From Deinandra increscens subsp. villosa (lineage: Eukaryota; Streptophyta; Magnoliopsida; Asterales; Asteraceae), in assembly GCA_039602395.1 (NCBI GenBank), contig JBCNJP010000007.1:124902957-124966956 (forward strand): 64,000 bases of DNA, read 5' to 3'. Below, in pieces: positions 21,563-32,649 of this stretch. A program made the position numbers and the translations under genes. Below the pieces are notes generated by a model. It was not told the origin of the DNA. It saw nothing but the letters and a program-made list of their open reading frames with translations, and did no database searches. Every line of letters begins with the position of its first letter. Within the stretch, counting starts at the first letter, position 1.

Positions 21563-23722
21563 AATATGATAGACACTCATATATAGTTTCATCATATGTC
21601 TTGGAAATTTTCGTAATAATACGCAGAGCGTATTAGAGTAATACGCCAAACGGCAATTGAGCCCAATACAAAAGGCGCATCGCGCGCTCATAGGAAACTT
21701 ATAAGAGGCTTATTAAACTTTGATTTTATCTTTTGTCGTGATATTTTGATGCCTCATTGTGATGTCAATTGATGATTTTAAAATTTTGTGCTTGATTTGA
21801 GCTTGGTTTATTGGTAGTTTTTTAAATCTTGGATCTTCTTGCAGCAAAGTTTTGTGCATTTCTTTCAGATTCATATCTGGGTTGGTTTCTCACCATTGGT
21901 ATGGGTTCTTGCTTTTCACTTCATCATTTTCGATATATTTAATAAAAATGAAATCTTCATAGATTTTTTGGGTGAATTCATTGTTGTGTGACCTCCAGTT
22001 TCAATTAATTAGGTGATTATTCCTTTCTATTTACTCCAAAGAAGTGTTAATTCATTGTTACTTGCCTTGTATTTTTGTTAAAGTTTTACAATAATGTTGT
22101 ATAAATGGAGTAGTTTAGGTGGATACTTGAGATTTGGTTGAAGGGTTACAATTAAATATCATTGTTGCTTTTAATGTTATATTTTCATGTGTAGTTTTTA
22201 TTTGTTCCCTAGCATAGCTGCAACTTTCTTCTAATTTTTCGTCAAAGACGACCTTGAAAGTGCAACAGTTGTTATACAGTTTCCATATGAGAAAAGAGAG
22301 AGTTTGAAATGCAGCCGGGGATATGAAAAACAATGATTCATTTAGTTTAGGCCATTCGTTGTAATCAAAGGAAGGCAGATCCGGAACAAGGTAACCATAT
22401 ACCTACAAATGAATTATATAAGTATAGTTTTGATCCGATTACACCTTAATGATATAAAATATATCTGATCAGCTCCTCATAACTGGCCCGATCTGATCTC
22501 TTGCTAATGGTTCAAACAGCCCAACCAAAAAAAAAAAAAAACTTCTGGCATGTTAATCCCACCACTATTATTAGATGATTAAAGATTTCATCATGTTGCT
22601 TGCCTAAATGGTTGGGTTGGGGCTAATTAGCAACTGTACGAGCCACATTTTCTGTTTTACCTTTTCAGGTATCTATGCCCAATTAGATGATAGAAATATA
22701 AGTTTTATGAGTGTGAGTGGTTTTCTTAACTTTCAAACATTGCATCTAATATGCTCTTTTTTTCCTGGCAGGATTTAGCCGTTGTTGTTTTGCTGATTCT
22801 GATCCCTCTTTTTTTCCTGGCAGGATCTATAGACGTCTTTTTAATTTCCTATGTTGTTTTATTCGTTGACATTATTATTGCTTTTCTTACCAATGGTCTT
22901 GCTCTTCTCTCTGCTCTTAGTGAGTTTAAATGAGTTGTAAACTTCATATCATAGTTTTAACTTTTTATCATTGCAAATTTGACTGCTTTTACTTTTTTTG
23001 TATATGATTATGGCATTGAGGTTCATAAAAGATGTCAATGGATAAATACTTATTTTTAAACTTTGTAAAGGAGTAAGTTTGACTTGAAAAGTCAATCAGT
23101 AGACAATATGTTCTTTCTTAATTAAAAAGAGGGTGTTTTGTAACATCCTAAACTTTCTGGAGTAACATTTGTTGAATATGCAGCTGAAAACATCCTAGCT
23201 CATAAAAGATACAACACCTCAAAAAATATTGTCAAATTTGATTTGTGTCAAAACTGATGAAAAAATTGTGTTTCTAGCTTTGTATTTGTTTTCTAAAGTT
23301 GTGCTTCAAATTTGATACAGGGAAATAAAGAGAATATGCCTGTATGTCAATTCTACTTATGTATTTGGTTCCTTGCTACTTGGTCTAATATTTGTATAAA
23401 AAGAATATGCATGTATGTCAATTCTATTTATTTATGTTTGTTTGATTATCACAAGGTGTAAAAGAGTAGCGTGAAAGGTATTTAAATTGGAGTTGAACAT
23501 GGTGTTTGTTTATCACAGGTTGTGAAAAAGAATATGATAGACAAACATATATACTTTGATCATATGTTTGGGAAATTTTGGTAACAGATAACCGTAGATT
23601 GATACACATGGTATGTTGTGTATGGACAAGCCATTAACGTTAGTGTGATACGCCAAACAACACCTGAGCCCGGTTCAAAAAGCACATCACGCGCAACGCG
23701 CGCTCATAGGAAACTTGTATCT
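21563..23722 (+). repeat. Two dispersed copies of an about 140-190-bp repeat inside Helitron B
   Basis: Copies at about 21563-21705 and 23533-23722 share ATGATAGACA, ATCATATGT, GGAAATTTT, ATACGCCAAAC, TGAGCCC and CGCGCTCATAGGAAACTT. The second has GCGC-AAC-GCGC just before CTCATAGG, resembling a worn Helitron 3' hairpin ending AAACTTG. Either nested Helitron ends or an internal duplication. Confidence 0.5.
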
Positions 23723-24910
23723 ATATCTATATATATGTGTGTGTTTGTGTATCTATTAGTGAGGATGGTATATTTTATTCAGTTATCAGAATTGTACGCT
23801 ATTTCTGACTCTAAAATTTGATATTTCTTTTTTCATGAGAGTTTTCATGTTATTGTATGCTTTAGTAACTAATTAGAGATGAGTTGGGGGACCAAAACAA
23901 CAATGGAAGCAACAGGCCCAGATTGTGGTGTTTCTGGACAGATTACACCGATTAAACTTCTTAGAGTGAAGGTGCAATATTATTTTCCTATAACTTATTA
24001 ACATTTTCAATGCTTTTAGTGAGAATCTACCGGTTATGTTGTTGTTGTATTAACATTTTCAAATAAGAAAACGCCTTACCTTTGGTTATTTTATATCTTC
24101 ATGTTCATAGAAAGCACTATATCTTCTTCTATAACTCAATACATTTTCAAATAAGAAAGCGCATTACCTTTGGGTATTTTTATATTTTTATGTTCACAGA
24201 AATCACTATATATTTACATTTATTATTGGTATAAATTATTAGAAGTCATGTTAGCGACCATCAAATTCTTGCAGATACATCCACCTCGGTTGGTAATACC
24301 CGATGTCATTTTGCTTGATGTACGAGGCCCCTCTGCACCCCGTGGATCACATTTTGCTTATCAAATAGTATATGTACTGAACAACCCCTAACACAGTGTT
24401 TCTTTTCACACTTTTCCTATAAAATAGGTATTATCTTCTAAACCTATAAGCCTAGACATCTTCTATCTTTGTGTCTGTTTTATGAATTTCCCTAGGTTTT
24501 CAGGCATTAAGCATTCTCATTTGTAAACCTCAAATGTCTATGATGAAGAAGAAAAAGATTAGGAAAAGGCAAGGTAATGATGGATTCCTTTGTGTTATTT
24601 GTTTAATGATTATAGAGATTGTTGTTTAAGTAGAGATTGTTGTTTAAGTAACGTTTGAGGCCATGAGTTGCTTCTATATTGTGAAATTTATGTTTGTAAA
24701 TTAAAATGCAACTTAATGTTGATGCAATAACGTTTTAAGAATCTAATATTTTATACTACAAATATTTGAAGTTCATCTACAGATTTGGTTTTTAAAAAAA
24801 GGTTTAACACATATATTTTTGTTTTCTCTAACCTCCTCTCTATTATTATATTTAGATTCTACATCGTCAGCCACAAGATGATACGGCGATGATACGGCGT
24901 TTAGACTGAT

Positions 24911-24990
24911 CCAGTTGAGGCAACTGAATCAAAATTTGGTTCATCAACATCCAATTGAGGCAACCGAATCAAATTTTGGTTCATCAACTG
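24911..24990. repeat. 40-bp tandem duplication
   Basis: CCAGTTGAGGCAACTGAATC at 24911 is repeated as CCAATTGAGGCAACCGAATC at 24951, each followed by AAATTTGGTTCATCAAC-type sequence. It lies about 90 bp before the Helitron B terminal hairpin. Confidence 0.85.
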
Positions 24991-25449
24991 TTTTTCTTTA
25001 TAATATGTAATAACTTAATACCTTATATAACTCATTAGCCTCTTTTTAAATATATGTTTATACATAAAATCCAGATCACCGCAGCAACGCGCGGTTGACC
25101 TCTAGTTCTAGTACATGTATCAATTTACATCCTAAAGTCAAACTTCATCAAGTGTAAGCAAATTTTTTTTTTTTTAGACAAAAAGGAATGCAGATTCATG
25201 CCTTCAATATAATCATCAGAGTCAAGAGTCAGTAAGTAATATGATCATTTTATAGAGGTTATATATATAGACATATAGCCCATCATAAGACCACAACTAT
25301 TAATGGAATCTTGTACAACTAGTAGTTCTATAATGACAACAGACGATGAGATTAAAGCAAAATTACTTAACTTCATTTTAACCATGGTTTATAATTGTAG
25401 TGACTACAACAAAAAGCAAAACAGCAAATGTTAAAAAAATATATATAAT

Positions 25450-25592
25450 CTTTTTTTAGAAATGCTCACATACCCTCTAATCCTACTTTCAAATCAATAT
25501 ATTTTGGTCCACCATAAGACTTTGAACTCTAAACCACACACTTAAGGATGGGCACATGTCAATCACTAGTCCACTACGCCACAGCCCTCTAG
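25450..25592 (-). mobile_element. tRNA-derived SINE (family 2), copy in the duplicated block
   Basis: Minus strand head GGGCTGTGGCGTAGTGGACT with box A, then box B-like GAGTTCAAAGTC, then TGGACCAAAATA. The counterpart at 28805-28938 has better boxes. It belongs to the duplicated 3' flank shared with the F-box gene at 29608-30810. Confidence 0.6.
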
Positions 25593-26155
25593 TACACAAA
25601 AATTACTACAACTAATCAGCCATCCAAACAAACTTACCAAAGAAAACACCATATGAAGTCATCAATAATTGAACTCAAACCCCAAATCCAAGCCACTAAA
25701 AGTTAGATAACTACATCAACATCCAATATATTTATTTGCATATCTCAAGATAACACAATTTATTCAGAAAGATACTTACTTGTATAGAGGATCCGCACCA
25801 TTTATATTTCACAAAAACAAATGTCATTTTAGCCACATCTGTGTGCTTGTATGTTTGTATTCAAGGACAACTTCAACGTATAAAAAACAAAAGGAAAAAA
25901 TTAATACCTACCAATTAAGCAAGCAAATATTAACTTTCCTCAAGTCCTCTTCATCCTAGAATAAGTATAACCAAAGCAAGTAATATGATCATAACTTCAT
26001 AAGAAGATCAAAACTATATTAGTGGAATCTTGTGCAACTCTTAATTTTATAAATGGTTATAGCAATTTGCAGTGTGGTTGGAAAATATTTATAAATTTAG
26101 ATAAAATCTAATCGATTAATAGCATTTGCAGTGCACTTAGAAACAATGTCAATAA
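25590..26155 (-). repeat. Duplicated F-box 3' flank (left copy)
   Basis: Nearly the same text occurs at about 28940-29607: AACTAATCAGCCATCCAAAC, CACCATATGAAGTCATCAAT and TCAGAAAGATACTTACTTGT are common to both, in the same order. This 3' flank was duplicated with its F-box gene and the neighbouring SINE. Confidence 0.85.
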
Positions 26156-27136
26156 TCAGAATGTTTCCTTACCCGGTGAGTTGTGGTTGTACATGGCATG
26201 CACTCTCTCTAATCCAAAGTTTTCAAGTTTAACAAAGCTAGGACGATAAGTAACAAATTTAGGTAAGTAATCCCACAAAAACGGAGTTTCACTTAGAATC
26301 TTGTTCGTGTTTAGACAGTATGCCACCAGTTTTTCTGCTCCTCCCACATAGACCAACAAAACACTAGTACCTTCTACACCATCAACCAGAGACAAGCATG
26401 TCCACGGGTATAATTGAATAACAGGCTTTATAACAGTTATCTCTTTATACCAATTAGTTGATTCCTCCTTCCTCACCCAAACCTCCACTCCTCCTCCTGA
26501 TGAACACCAATAGATGCAACTTAATCTACCTTTCAGGACTCCAAGCATCCGGTCTGATTCTTGGTTATCTTCCGGAGTTGCCGGAGGGTATGGAAACAAC
26601 TCAGATGTCTCTGTACTCAAATCAAAATCATAAATTTGGCCATGAGCACCTAGCCAGTAGAGATGACTATTAAGATGCACACCACAACATTGTATCTTCA
26701 TAAAACTCCCTAGTGGTGGAGGTGGAAGTGGAGGGAGGGTCGTATGTTCTTCCAACACAGGATTGAATATGTAAATGGAATCGATGGTATTGGTATAAGA
26801 CCAATAGGACACCAAACCATTCACAGAACCGACTGAATATAACATGGAACCACCAGCTATAGGAGGCTCACATTAGGGAGATTAAGGCTCTTGATAGTAT
26901 TGAGGTGATCGTGTTCGATCTCTAACCACTTCAAAGTTGGTGGAATAGCATAGGAAAAGCGTGCATCCGAGCACTCAAGAATCATTAGGGCTTCTTCTTC
27001 ACGTGATCTCGAGAGATGAAGATCAACAAAGTAAAGATCCTCAACAACACCCCGCCACCTTTTGCATACACACTTGCAGGTGATATTTCACCGGAAGTCT
27101 TGATAAGACGTCGAACATCAGATTTTCCGGCAACAT
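26156..27136 (-). pseudogene. F-box/FBA pseudogene (two small deletions plus one large)
   Basis: ATG at 27136 begins MLPENLMFDVLSRLPVK, but a 5-nt loss right after VK (versus GCAATCATCACC in paralogues) shifts the frame through the rest of the F-box. A 1-nt loss at about 26873 (ATTAGG for the CTTGAG region) would restore it, 6 nt lost in all. The following open stretch (GSVNGLVSYW, IFNPVLEEHTTLPPLPP) jumps from the Pro-rich run to CCGVHLNSHLYWLGAHGQ, missing about 75 residues that hold LGYGFGVST and YTLGTDRW. The C-terminal FBA part (LGVLKGRLSCIYWC, YRPSFVKLENFGLERV) is intact to a stop at 26156. Closest kin are the copies at 8.3 and 29.6 kb. Helitron B lies in its 3' flank. Confidence 0.85.
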
Positions 27137-27248
27137 CAAGATAATGTAGCTAGGGTTTGGCCGGTTTGGCCGGTTTGGTGGTTGTCGATTTGCAAAGAGT
27201 GAGGAGGAATGCATGGTTAAGACTTGAGAGAGGGTTTGTTTGATCGCA

Positions 27249-27269
27249 ATTTATAAGGCCAGGCCCAAT
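27249..27269 (-). promoter_or_regulatory. Family core promoter of the F-box pseudogene
   Basis: Minus strand TATTGGGCCTGGCC followed by TTATAAATTGCG, about 115 bp before the ATG. The promoter is intact although the gene is dead. Confidence 0.6.
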
Positions 27270-27274
27270 AGGGT

Positions 27275-28800
27275 AGTTTATATTATCTCGATGGAGACTT
27301 GAGAGAGGGTTTTATTTTCCATACTTCTATTTTTTTTAACAGACATTTTTCTTACTAACGTATTTTTTTTATTTGTTTCAAGTTTTCTTATTCTTTCCTA
27401 GCCTTCTTTTTATATAATTTGGAAGTTTTTTTTTTCCTTTAACACACTTATAATTTTTATTTTAGGTCAAATTCGCTTAGTGAACTTGGATGCCTTTCGA
27501 CCTATTTCCCTGTTTCCTCTTTATCTAACTTTTATTTTTCTTACTTGACTAAATGCCAACTCTAATATGGATCATTGTTTTAAATTGATGAAGTCTTAAA
27601 TCTTTCTAATTTGCTCTAACTTCTTTGTAGGTTGGCAGTGCAAATTTAATCTTCTTGGAATGCATGAGTTTGATAGTGCAGAAAGAGGATGTCTAGAGTA
27701 TTGTGATATTGTGATATTAGAGTTTGATGGTGCAGATTCAAAGGTACTTCAAAGATGTTGACACCACAATGTTTAAGGTTGGGTAAGGCCTCCTGGAAGA
27801 AAGAATCTGATGTGGTTTTGGCCTCTGAGCAACTTTGACCTATTGGAACATGGATGGGTAGCTTCCTTAGGGTAAAAGTCAATACATAATTACGCATTAA
27901 TGTGATACTTTCGTTGATCTTACACTGCTTGGTGCCAATACAATTAAGTGGTGATTAGATAAATTACCTAGCCACAGCTGCGCGCTCCTCGCCCCACTAG
28001 TGCTCTATCATAAAGTAAACTCCATATACTTCTATCATCCAACTCCATATACTTCTATCAAACAATAAACACTATTGGATTGATAAATCCCTCAAGCCTA
28101 ACTTGTAAGTATAATGTTACTCTGGAGACGACTATCATGTATATACACTTATTCTCTTTCATGAGCACCTTTGAGAGCAAACCCAAACTTATAGCTAGGG
28201 AGTCGATCGACACCTATAGAAGAACTATATTTACATCGTAAGGGCATGATGTATACTTGGTACGAGTTGTAGATGACGGTTTTTTGGAACCTGTTCTTTT
28301 GCCCAAAGTAGCTAGTCAAACAAAAACCTCTTTCTGCATTGCCTAATCCCCTTGTAGCCAAAGATGATCAAAACCATTGAGCAATCCCAAACCCAACATC
28401 TGCAGACCCCACGATTCCATCAACATTAGGTTTCAAGCTCCCAGAAAACACAGGTACAAGTCCCAACACTGAATTCTTTTAAAACGCCACCTTGACCCGC
28501 CAACTTATGAGATCTCGATCCTAGAACTACAAGCTTCCTCTTAGAGTCTTTGCTAATAGTATGAATAATGTATTTTATTATACCCTATAGGCCTCGTACC
28601 CCCTCCTCCCCCTTTTCCCAACAAGAAAGAAACAGATATATATACCCACATAACCTGAAAAGAGTACACGAAACAAAGTATGTACAACCCGGCTACACTA
28701 TATAGACCCAAGCAACACTTAAGAGAATGCACATCGTCTCCGTCAAGAAGCAAAATAGCAAAAGCTAATCTTTTGGGAAGCCACAAATGCTTTAAAAAAA
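27275..28800. other. Gene-free region
   Basis: AT-rich sequence with short unremarkable frames. ATATTGTGATATTAGAGTTTGATGG-like phrases near 27670-27735 form a small local duplication. I recognise no gene or element ends. Confidence 0.45.
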
Positions 28801-28804
28801 ACTA

Positions 28805-28938
28805 TTTTTTTTAGAACAGCTCACATACCTTGTAATCCTACTTCTAAATCAACCTATTTTGGTCCACTATAAGACTTGAACTCTAAACCACACACTTAAG
28901 GATGGGCACATTTCAACCACTAGGCCACAGCCCCTATG
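28805..28938 (-). mobile_element. tRNA-derived SINE (family 2), second copy
   Basis: Minus strand head GGGGCTGTGGCCTAGTGGTT (box A), then GTGTGTGGTTTAGAGTTCAA (box B GAGTTCAAGTC) and GGACCAAAATAGG. Same position relative to the F-box gene as the copy at 25450-25592, so the SINE predates the duplication. Confidence 0.65.
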
Positions 28939-29607
28939 GTACACAAAATTACTAGAACTAATCAGCCATCCAAACAAACTTACCAAAGAAAACACCATAT
29001 GAAGTCATCAATAATTGAACTCAAAACCCAAATCCATGCAACTAAAAGTTAGATAGCTACATCAACATCCAAGATATTTATTTGCATGTCTCAAGATAAC
29101 ACAATTAATTCAGAAAGATACTTACTTGTATGGGGGATCTGCACCATTTATATTTCACAAAAATAAATGTCATTTTTGCCACATATTTGTGCTTGTATGT
29201 TTGGATTCAAGGACAGCTTTGACTTATTAGAAAAAAAAAGGAAAAATTAATACCTACTAAGCAAGAAAGCAAGCATTCTTTCCTTAAGTCTCCTTAAGCC
29301 CTGAACAAGTATAATCTGAGTAAGTATGTTTATCCCTACCAATTAAGCAAGCAAACATTCTTTCCTCAAGTCCTCTTGATCCCAGAATAAGTATAACCGA
29401 AGCAAGTAATATATATGATCATAAGTTCATTAGAAGACCAAAACTATATTAGTGAAATCTTTTGTAACTCTTAATTTTATAAATGATTATAGCGATTTGC
29501 AGTGTGGTTTGGAAAATATTTATATAAAATCTAATCACTTAATAGCATTTGCAGTGCATTTAGAAACAATATGAATAAACAACAATGTCAATAGTCAGAA
29601 TTTTTCC
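28939..29607 (-). repeat. Duplicated F-box 3' flank (right copy)
   Basis: Homologous to 25590-26155. It also holds two versions of the conserved 3' exon: one after acceptor TTGTTCAG (about 29302, GGGCTTAAGGAGACTTAAGG) and one after a weaker TATTCTG (about 29393, GGATCAAGAGGACTTGAGG), so the exon has been locally doubled. Confidence 0.75.
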
Positions 29608-30810
29608 TTACCCTGTGAGTTGTGGACTGTGGTTGTACATGGCACGCACTCTCTGTGATCCAAATATGTCGAGTTTAACAAAGCTAGGACGATAAGTCGT
29701 TATCGAAGAACAGTTACTCCACAAAATCGGAGTTTCACTTACAATCTTTTTCGTGTTAAGATAGTAAGCCACCAGTTTTTCTGCTTCTGCTTCTGCTACT
29801 TGCACATAGACTAACAAAGCACCACTAGTACCGTGTTCTAAACCATCAATTAGACACAAGGGCCTCCACGGGGATAACTCACTAAAAGGCCTTATAACAT
29901 TTATCTCTTTATACCAATTAGCTGATTCCTCCTTCATAACCCAAACCTCCATTCCTCCTACTGATGAACACCAACAGATGCAACTTAATCTACCTTTCAG
30001 GACTCCAAGCATTCGGTTTGAATCTTCGTTTTCTCCTGGAGCCGGAAATAACTCAGACGTCTCACTACTCAAATCGAAATCATAAATTTGGGCATGAACA
30101 GCAATCCAATAGAGATGACTATCAAGATACACACCAAGACCTTCTAGTCCTCCTAAGTCAAGGTTTTTCTTAGGGGTGGTTTGTCTCAAACTTCTCCACT
30201 GGTCTGTGCCAAGGGTGTAAACCTGGATTCCAACCGCCCATACCACGGTTTCAGATGGATCATATATAGAAACTCTCCTACTATCAATCCGTATCACTTT
30301 GTATTCTCCTGTGGCGGTTGAAACTCCGAAGCCATAACCTAATGTGATCAGACTGCCTCCTGGTGGTGGTGGAGGGAGGGTCATATATTCTTCCAACAAA
30401 GGATTAAAAATGTAAACGGAACCATTTTTATCCCAATAATAAGACACCAAACCATTCACAGAACCAATTGGAACTAACAGGGAGGAAAAGGCAGCTATAA
30501 GAGGAGGCTCACAGTGCTTAAGATTAAGGCTCTTGATTGTGTCCAGGTGTTCGTGTTCGTCGATCTCTAACCACTTTAAAAAGGTTTTTGGATTAACATT
30601 GGGAGATCGTAGGTCCGGGCACTCGAGAATCATTAGGGCTTCTTCACGTGATCTCGCGAGATGAAGATCAACAAAGTAAGGATCCGCAACGAGACTTTGC
30701 CACTTTTTGCAGACGCATTTGCAGGAGATGATCGATTTGATCGGGAGTCTTGAAAAGATGTCGATTGTCAGATTTTCCGGCAATTTGTCTTCCATCGATC
30801 GGTAAAACAA
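29608..30810 (-). CDS. F-box protein with FBA domain
   Basis: 400 residues. Start MFYRSMEDKLPENL; F-box at about 9-52 (LTIDIFSRLPIKSI, CKCVCKKWQSLVADPYFV); FBA domain with GSVNGLVSYYW, IFNPLLEEYMTLPPPPPGG, LGYGFGVSTATGEYKVIRI, VGIQVYTLGTDQWRSLRQ, GVYLDSHLYWI, LGVLKGRLSCICWC, RPLCLIDGL and YRPSFVKLDIFGSQRV. It is the intact twin of the pseudogene at 26156-27136. Role as an SCF substrate receptor follows from the family; target unknown. The last codons ACA GGG TAA overlap a donor (ACAGG|GTAAGG) that can splice to GGCTTAA, again adding only a residue or two before a stop. Upstream of about 30860 the family promoter is missing, so this copy may have a new promoter or be silent. Confidence 0.92.
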   Translation of the reverse strand: MFYRSMEDKLPENLTIDIFSRLPIKSIISCKCVCKKWQSLVADPYFVDLHLARSREEALMILECPDLRSPNVNPKTFLKWLEIDEHEHLDTIKSLNLKHCEPPLIAAFSSLLVPIGSVNGLVSYYWDKNGSVYIFNPLLEEYMTLPPPPPGGSLITLGYGFGVSTATGEYKVIRIDSRRVSIYDPSETVVWAVGIQVYTLGTDQWRSLRQTTPKKNLDLGGLEGLGVYLDSHLYWIAVHAQIYDFDLSSETSELFPAPGENEDSNRMLGVLKGRLSCICWCSSVGGMEVWVMKEESANWYKEINVIRPFSELSPWRPLCLIDGLEHGTSGALLVYVQVAEAEAEKLVAYYLNTKKIVSETPILWSNCSSITTYRPSFVKLDIFGSQRVRAMYNHSPQLTG

Positions 30811-31094
30811 AACTAGGGTTTTTTTTTGTTGGATGTCGATTTGCGAAGGAATAACGAGGGAGGTCGGAGGATAATGCTTTCATTAGAAGTTTTGTTTTAT
30901 TATCAAACAAATACCCAAACAGCTATTTATACCAACATAAAAGCGATTAAAAATGACTATTTTTTTACTCAATGGTCAAATTTATTAACCTATTTTATCG
31001 GCTCCTAACCGTTCTTTAAAACTCGTTTTTCCCAATGACCAGAATCTGAAAATCAATTGAACAAAAAGATATGCATAGACCGACTTGAAACACT

Positions 31095-31838
31095 GAGTAT
31101 CGCTTGTTAATTCTTCAAATTCGGAACCGAGTATCGCCTGTTAATTCTTCAAATTTGGATGAATACATAAATCAAACACACGAATTTCTTGTAACCGTCT
31201 CAACCATTTGAATTTCAACGATAACTCATGAACCATTTTCAGATTCAAAACCAAACTCTATACTCGACCCAGTCCTCCGATTCTTTCACAGTGATTACAT
31301 ATTCAAATCGAAATTTTCAAATCAAAACTCCGACTCCGTCATGAACACTAAATTTGTTTGTTCTTTTGTTGTAGAAATTCAAACCGAAACCATAGAAGAA
31401 ATTGAAAATTGTCTGGATTATACTACGAGTCGTGTGAACACTTTCAGAACAAACAATTTGATCGGTGAGTATCGCTTGTTAATTCTTCAAATTCGGAACC
31501 GAGTATCGCCTATTAATTCTTCAAATTTGGATGAATACATAAATCAAACACACGAATTTCTTGTAACCGTCTCAACCATTTGAATTTCAACGATAACTCA
31601 TGAACCATTTTCAGATTCAAAACCAAACTCTATACTCAACCCAGTCCTCCGATTCTTTCAGAGTGATTACATATTCAAATTGAAATTTTCAAATCAAAAC
31701 TCCGACTCCGTCATGAACACCAAGTTTGTTTGTTCTTTTGTTGTAGAAATTCAAACCGAAACCATTGACGAAATCGAAAATTGCCTGGATTATACTACGA
31801 GTCGTGTGAACACTTTCAGAACAAACAATTTGATCGGT
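31095..31838. repeat. 372-bp tandem duplication
   Basis: GAGTATCGCTTGTTAATTCT starts copies at 31095 and 31467; the copies are almost identical through ACAAACAATTTGATCGGT. Each has an in-frame stretch MNTKFVCSFVVEIQTETI and a TTTTGTTGTAG acceptor-like word. Within each unit GAGTATCGCCTGTTAATTC is itself a partial repeat of the start. Origin unknown. Confidence 0.9.
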
Positions 31839-31939
31839 ACAATCAAATAGTTGAACGGATAAAACGTAGTATACGTACAAGAATCGGATTTAATATCTTT
31901 GAGAATAATCATACCGAAAAGAATCGAATAGGTTTTGTT

Positions 31940-32640
31940 AGGGGTGAGCATAGTTCGGTTCGGTTCGGTTTTTGGCTCTAACCGAACCGAAACCGAAGTT
32001 TTCGGTTCCTAAGAAAAAAAACCATTCGGTTTCGGTTTTTTTCGGTTCGGTTTTTTTCGGTTCGATTTTTTTCGGTTTCGGTTCGGTATTGGTTCGGTTT
32101 CGGTTTTTTTATTTTTTTTATTTTTTTTGTAATATGTTGTTACTATAATTTTAAATTTTAAATATCTAATCTTAAAAGATAAATAAATAATAGTAAAAAA
32201 CAAATACCGTCACAACTATTGAATTAGAAAAAGAAGAAAAAAACAAAAGTAGTTACGTGAAACATATGACCATACAAAATACGAAGTGACGTTATATTTA
32301 AAAGTTTTTAACACTAAGTATGTTGACGTAAACAATTAAATGTTAACTTAAAATATAAATTAAGAGAACAAGGGTTACTAAAAATCTTAAAGTTAAGTGT
32401 TAACTTAAAATATAAATTAAGGTTTAAAGATTTATAATGTACCCTCCTAAAATGTTAACTCACTTATTTTCCCCTCGGTTCGGTTCGGTTTTTCTAACGG
32501 TTCGGTTTTTCGGTTCGGTTCGGTTCTTAATAGACATGAAACCGAAACCGAACCATTATCTTCGGTTCGGGTTTTTTCGGTTCGGTTTCATCGGTTTTTT
32601 CGGTTCCGGTTCGGTTTTTTTGGTTTTTTGCTCACCCCTA
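31940..32640. mobile_element. CGGTT-rich foldback element (701 bp) with 9-bp target duplication
   Basis: Begins AGGGGTGAGCATAG and ends TTTTTTGCTCACCCCTA, flanked by GGTTTTGTT on both sides (31931-31939 and 32641-32649). Both arms are long runs of TTCGGTTCGG and TTTTCGGTTT in opposite orientation, around an AT-rich centre. The 9-bp duplication suggests Mutator-type mobilisation. No protein. Confidence 0.8.
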
Positions 32641-32649
32641 GGTTTTGTT

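Larger units (their letters stand above)
18076..25105 (+). mobile_element. Helitron B, 7.0 kb, non-autonomous
   Basis: Starts TCTATATATTGTATATATAT after an A (18075) and ends with hairpin ACCGC-(8 nt)-GCGGT (25078-25095), TGACCT and CTAG (25102-25105) before a T. Its flanks, placed together, match the F-box 3' flank at 7968-8050 (AAGTGGTAACT...ACATGTAT...TCCTAAAGTCAAACTTCATC), so insertion between A and T with no duplication is visible. The 3' end is close to that of Helitron A (GCAGCAACGYGCGGTTGAYC). The interior has many short AT-rich open frames with intron-like signals, including a 154-codon frame at 19255-19719 without recognisable domains, and no Rep/helicase. Cargo unidentified. Confidence 0.8.

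Noticed and set aside
1623..25105. Autonomous Helitron (Rep/helicase gene)
   Set aside because: No Rep HUH motif or helicase-like frame was seen in either element; the visible frames are too short.
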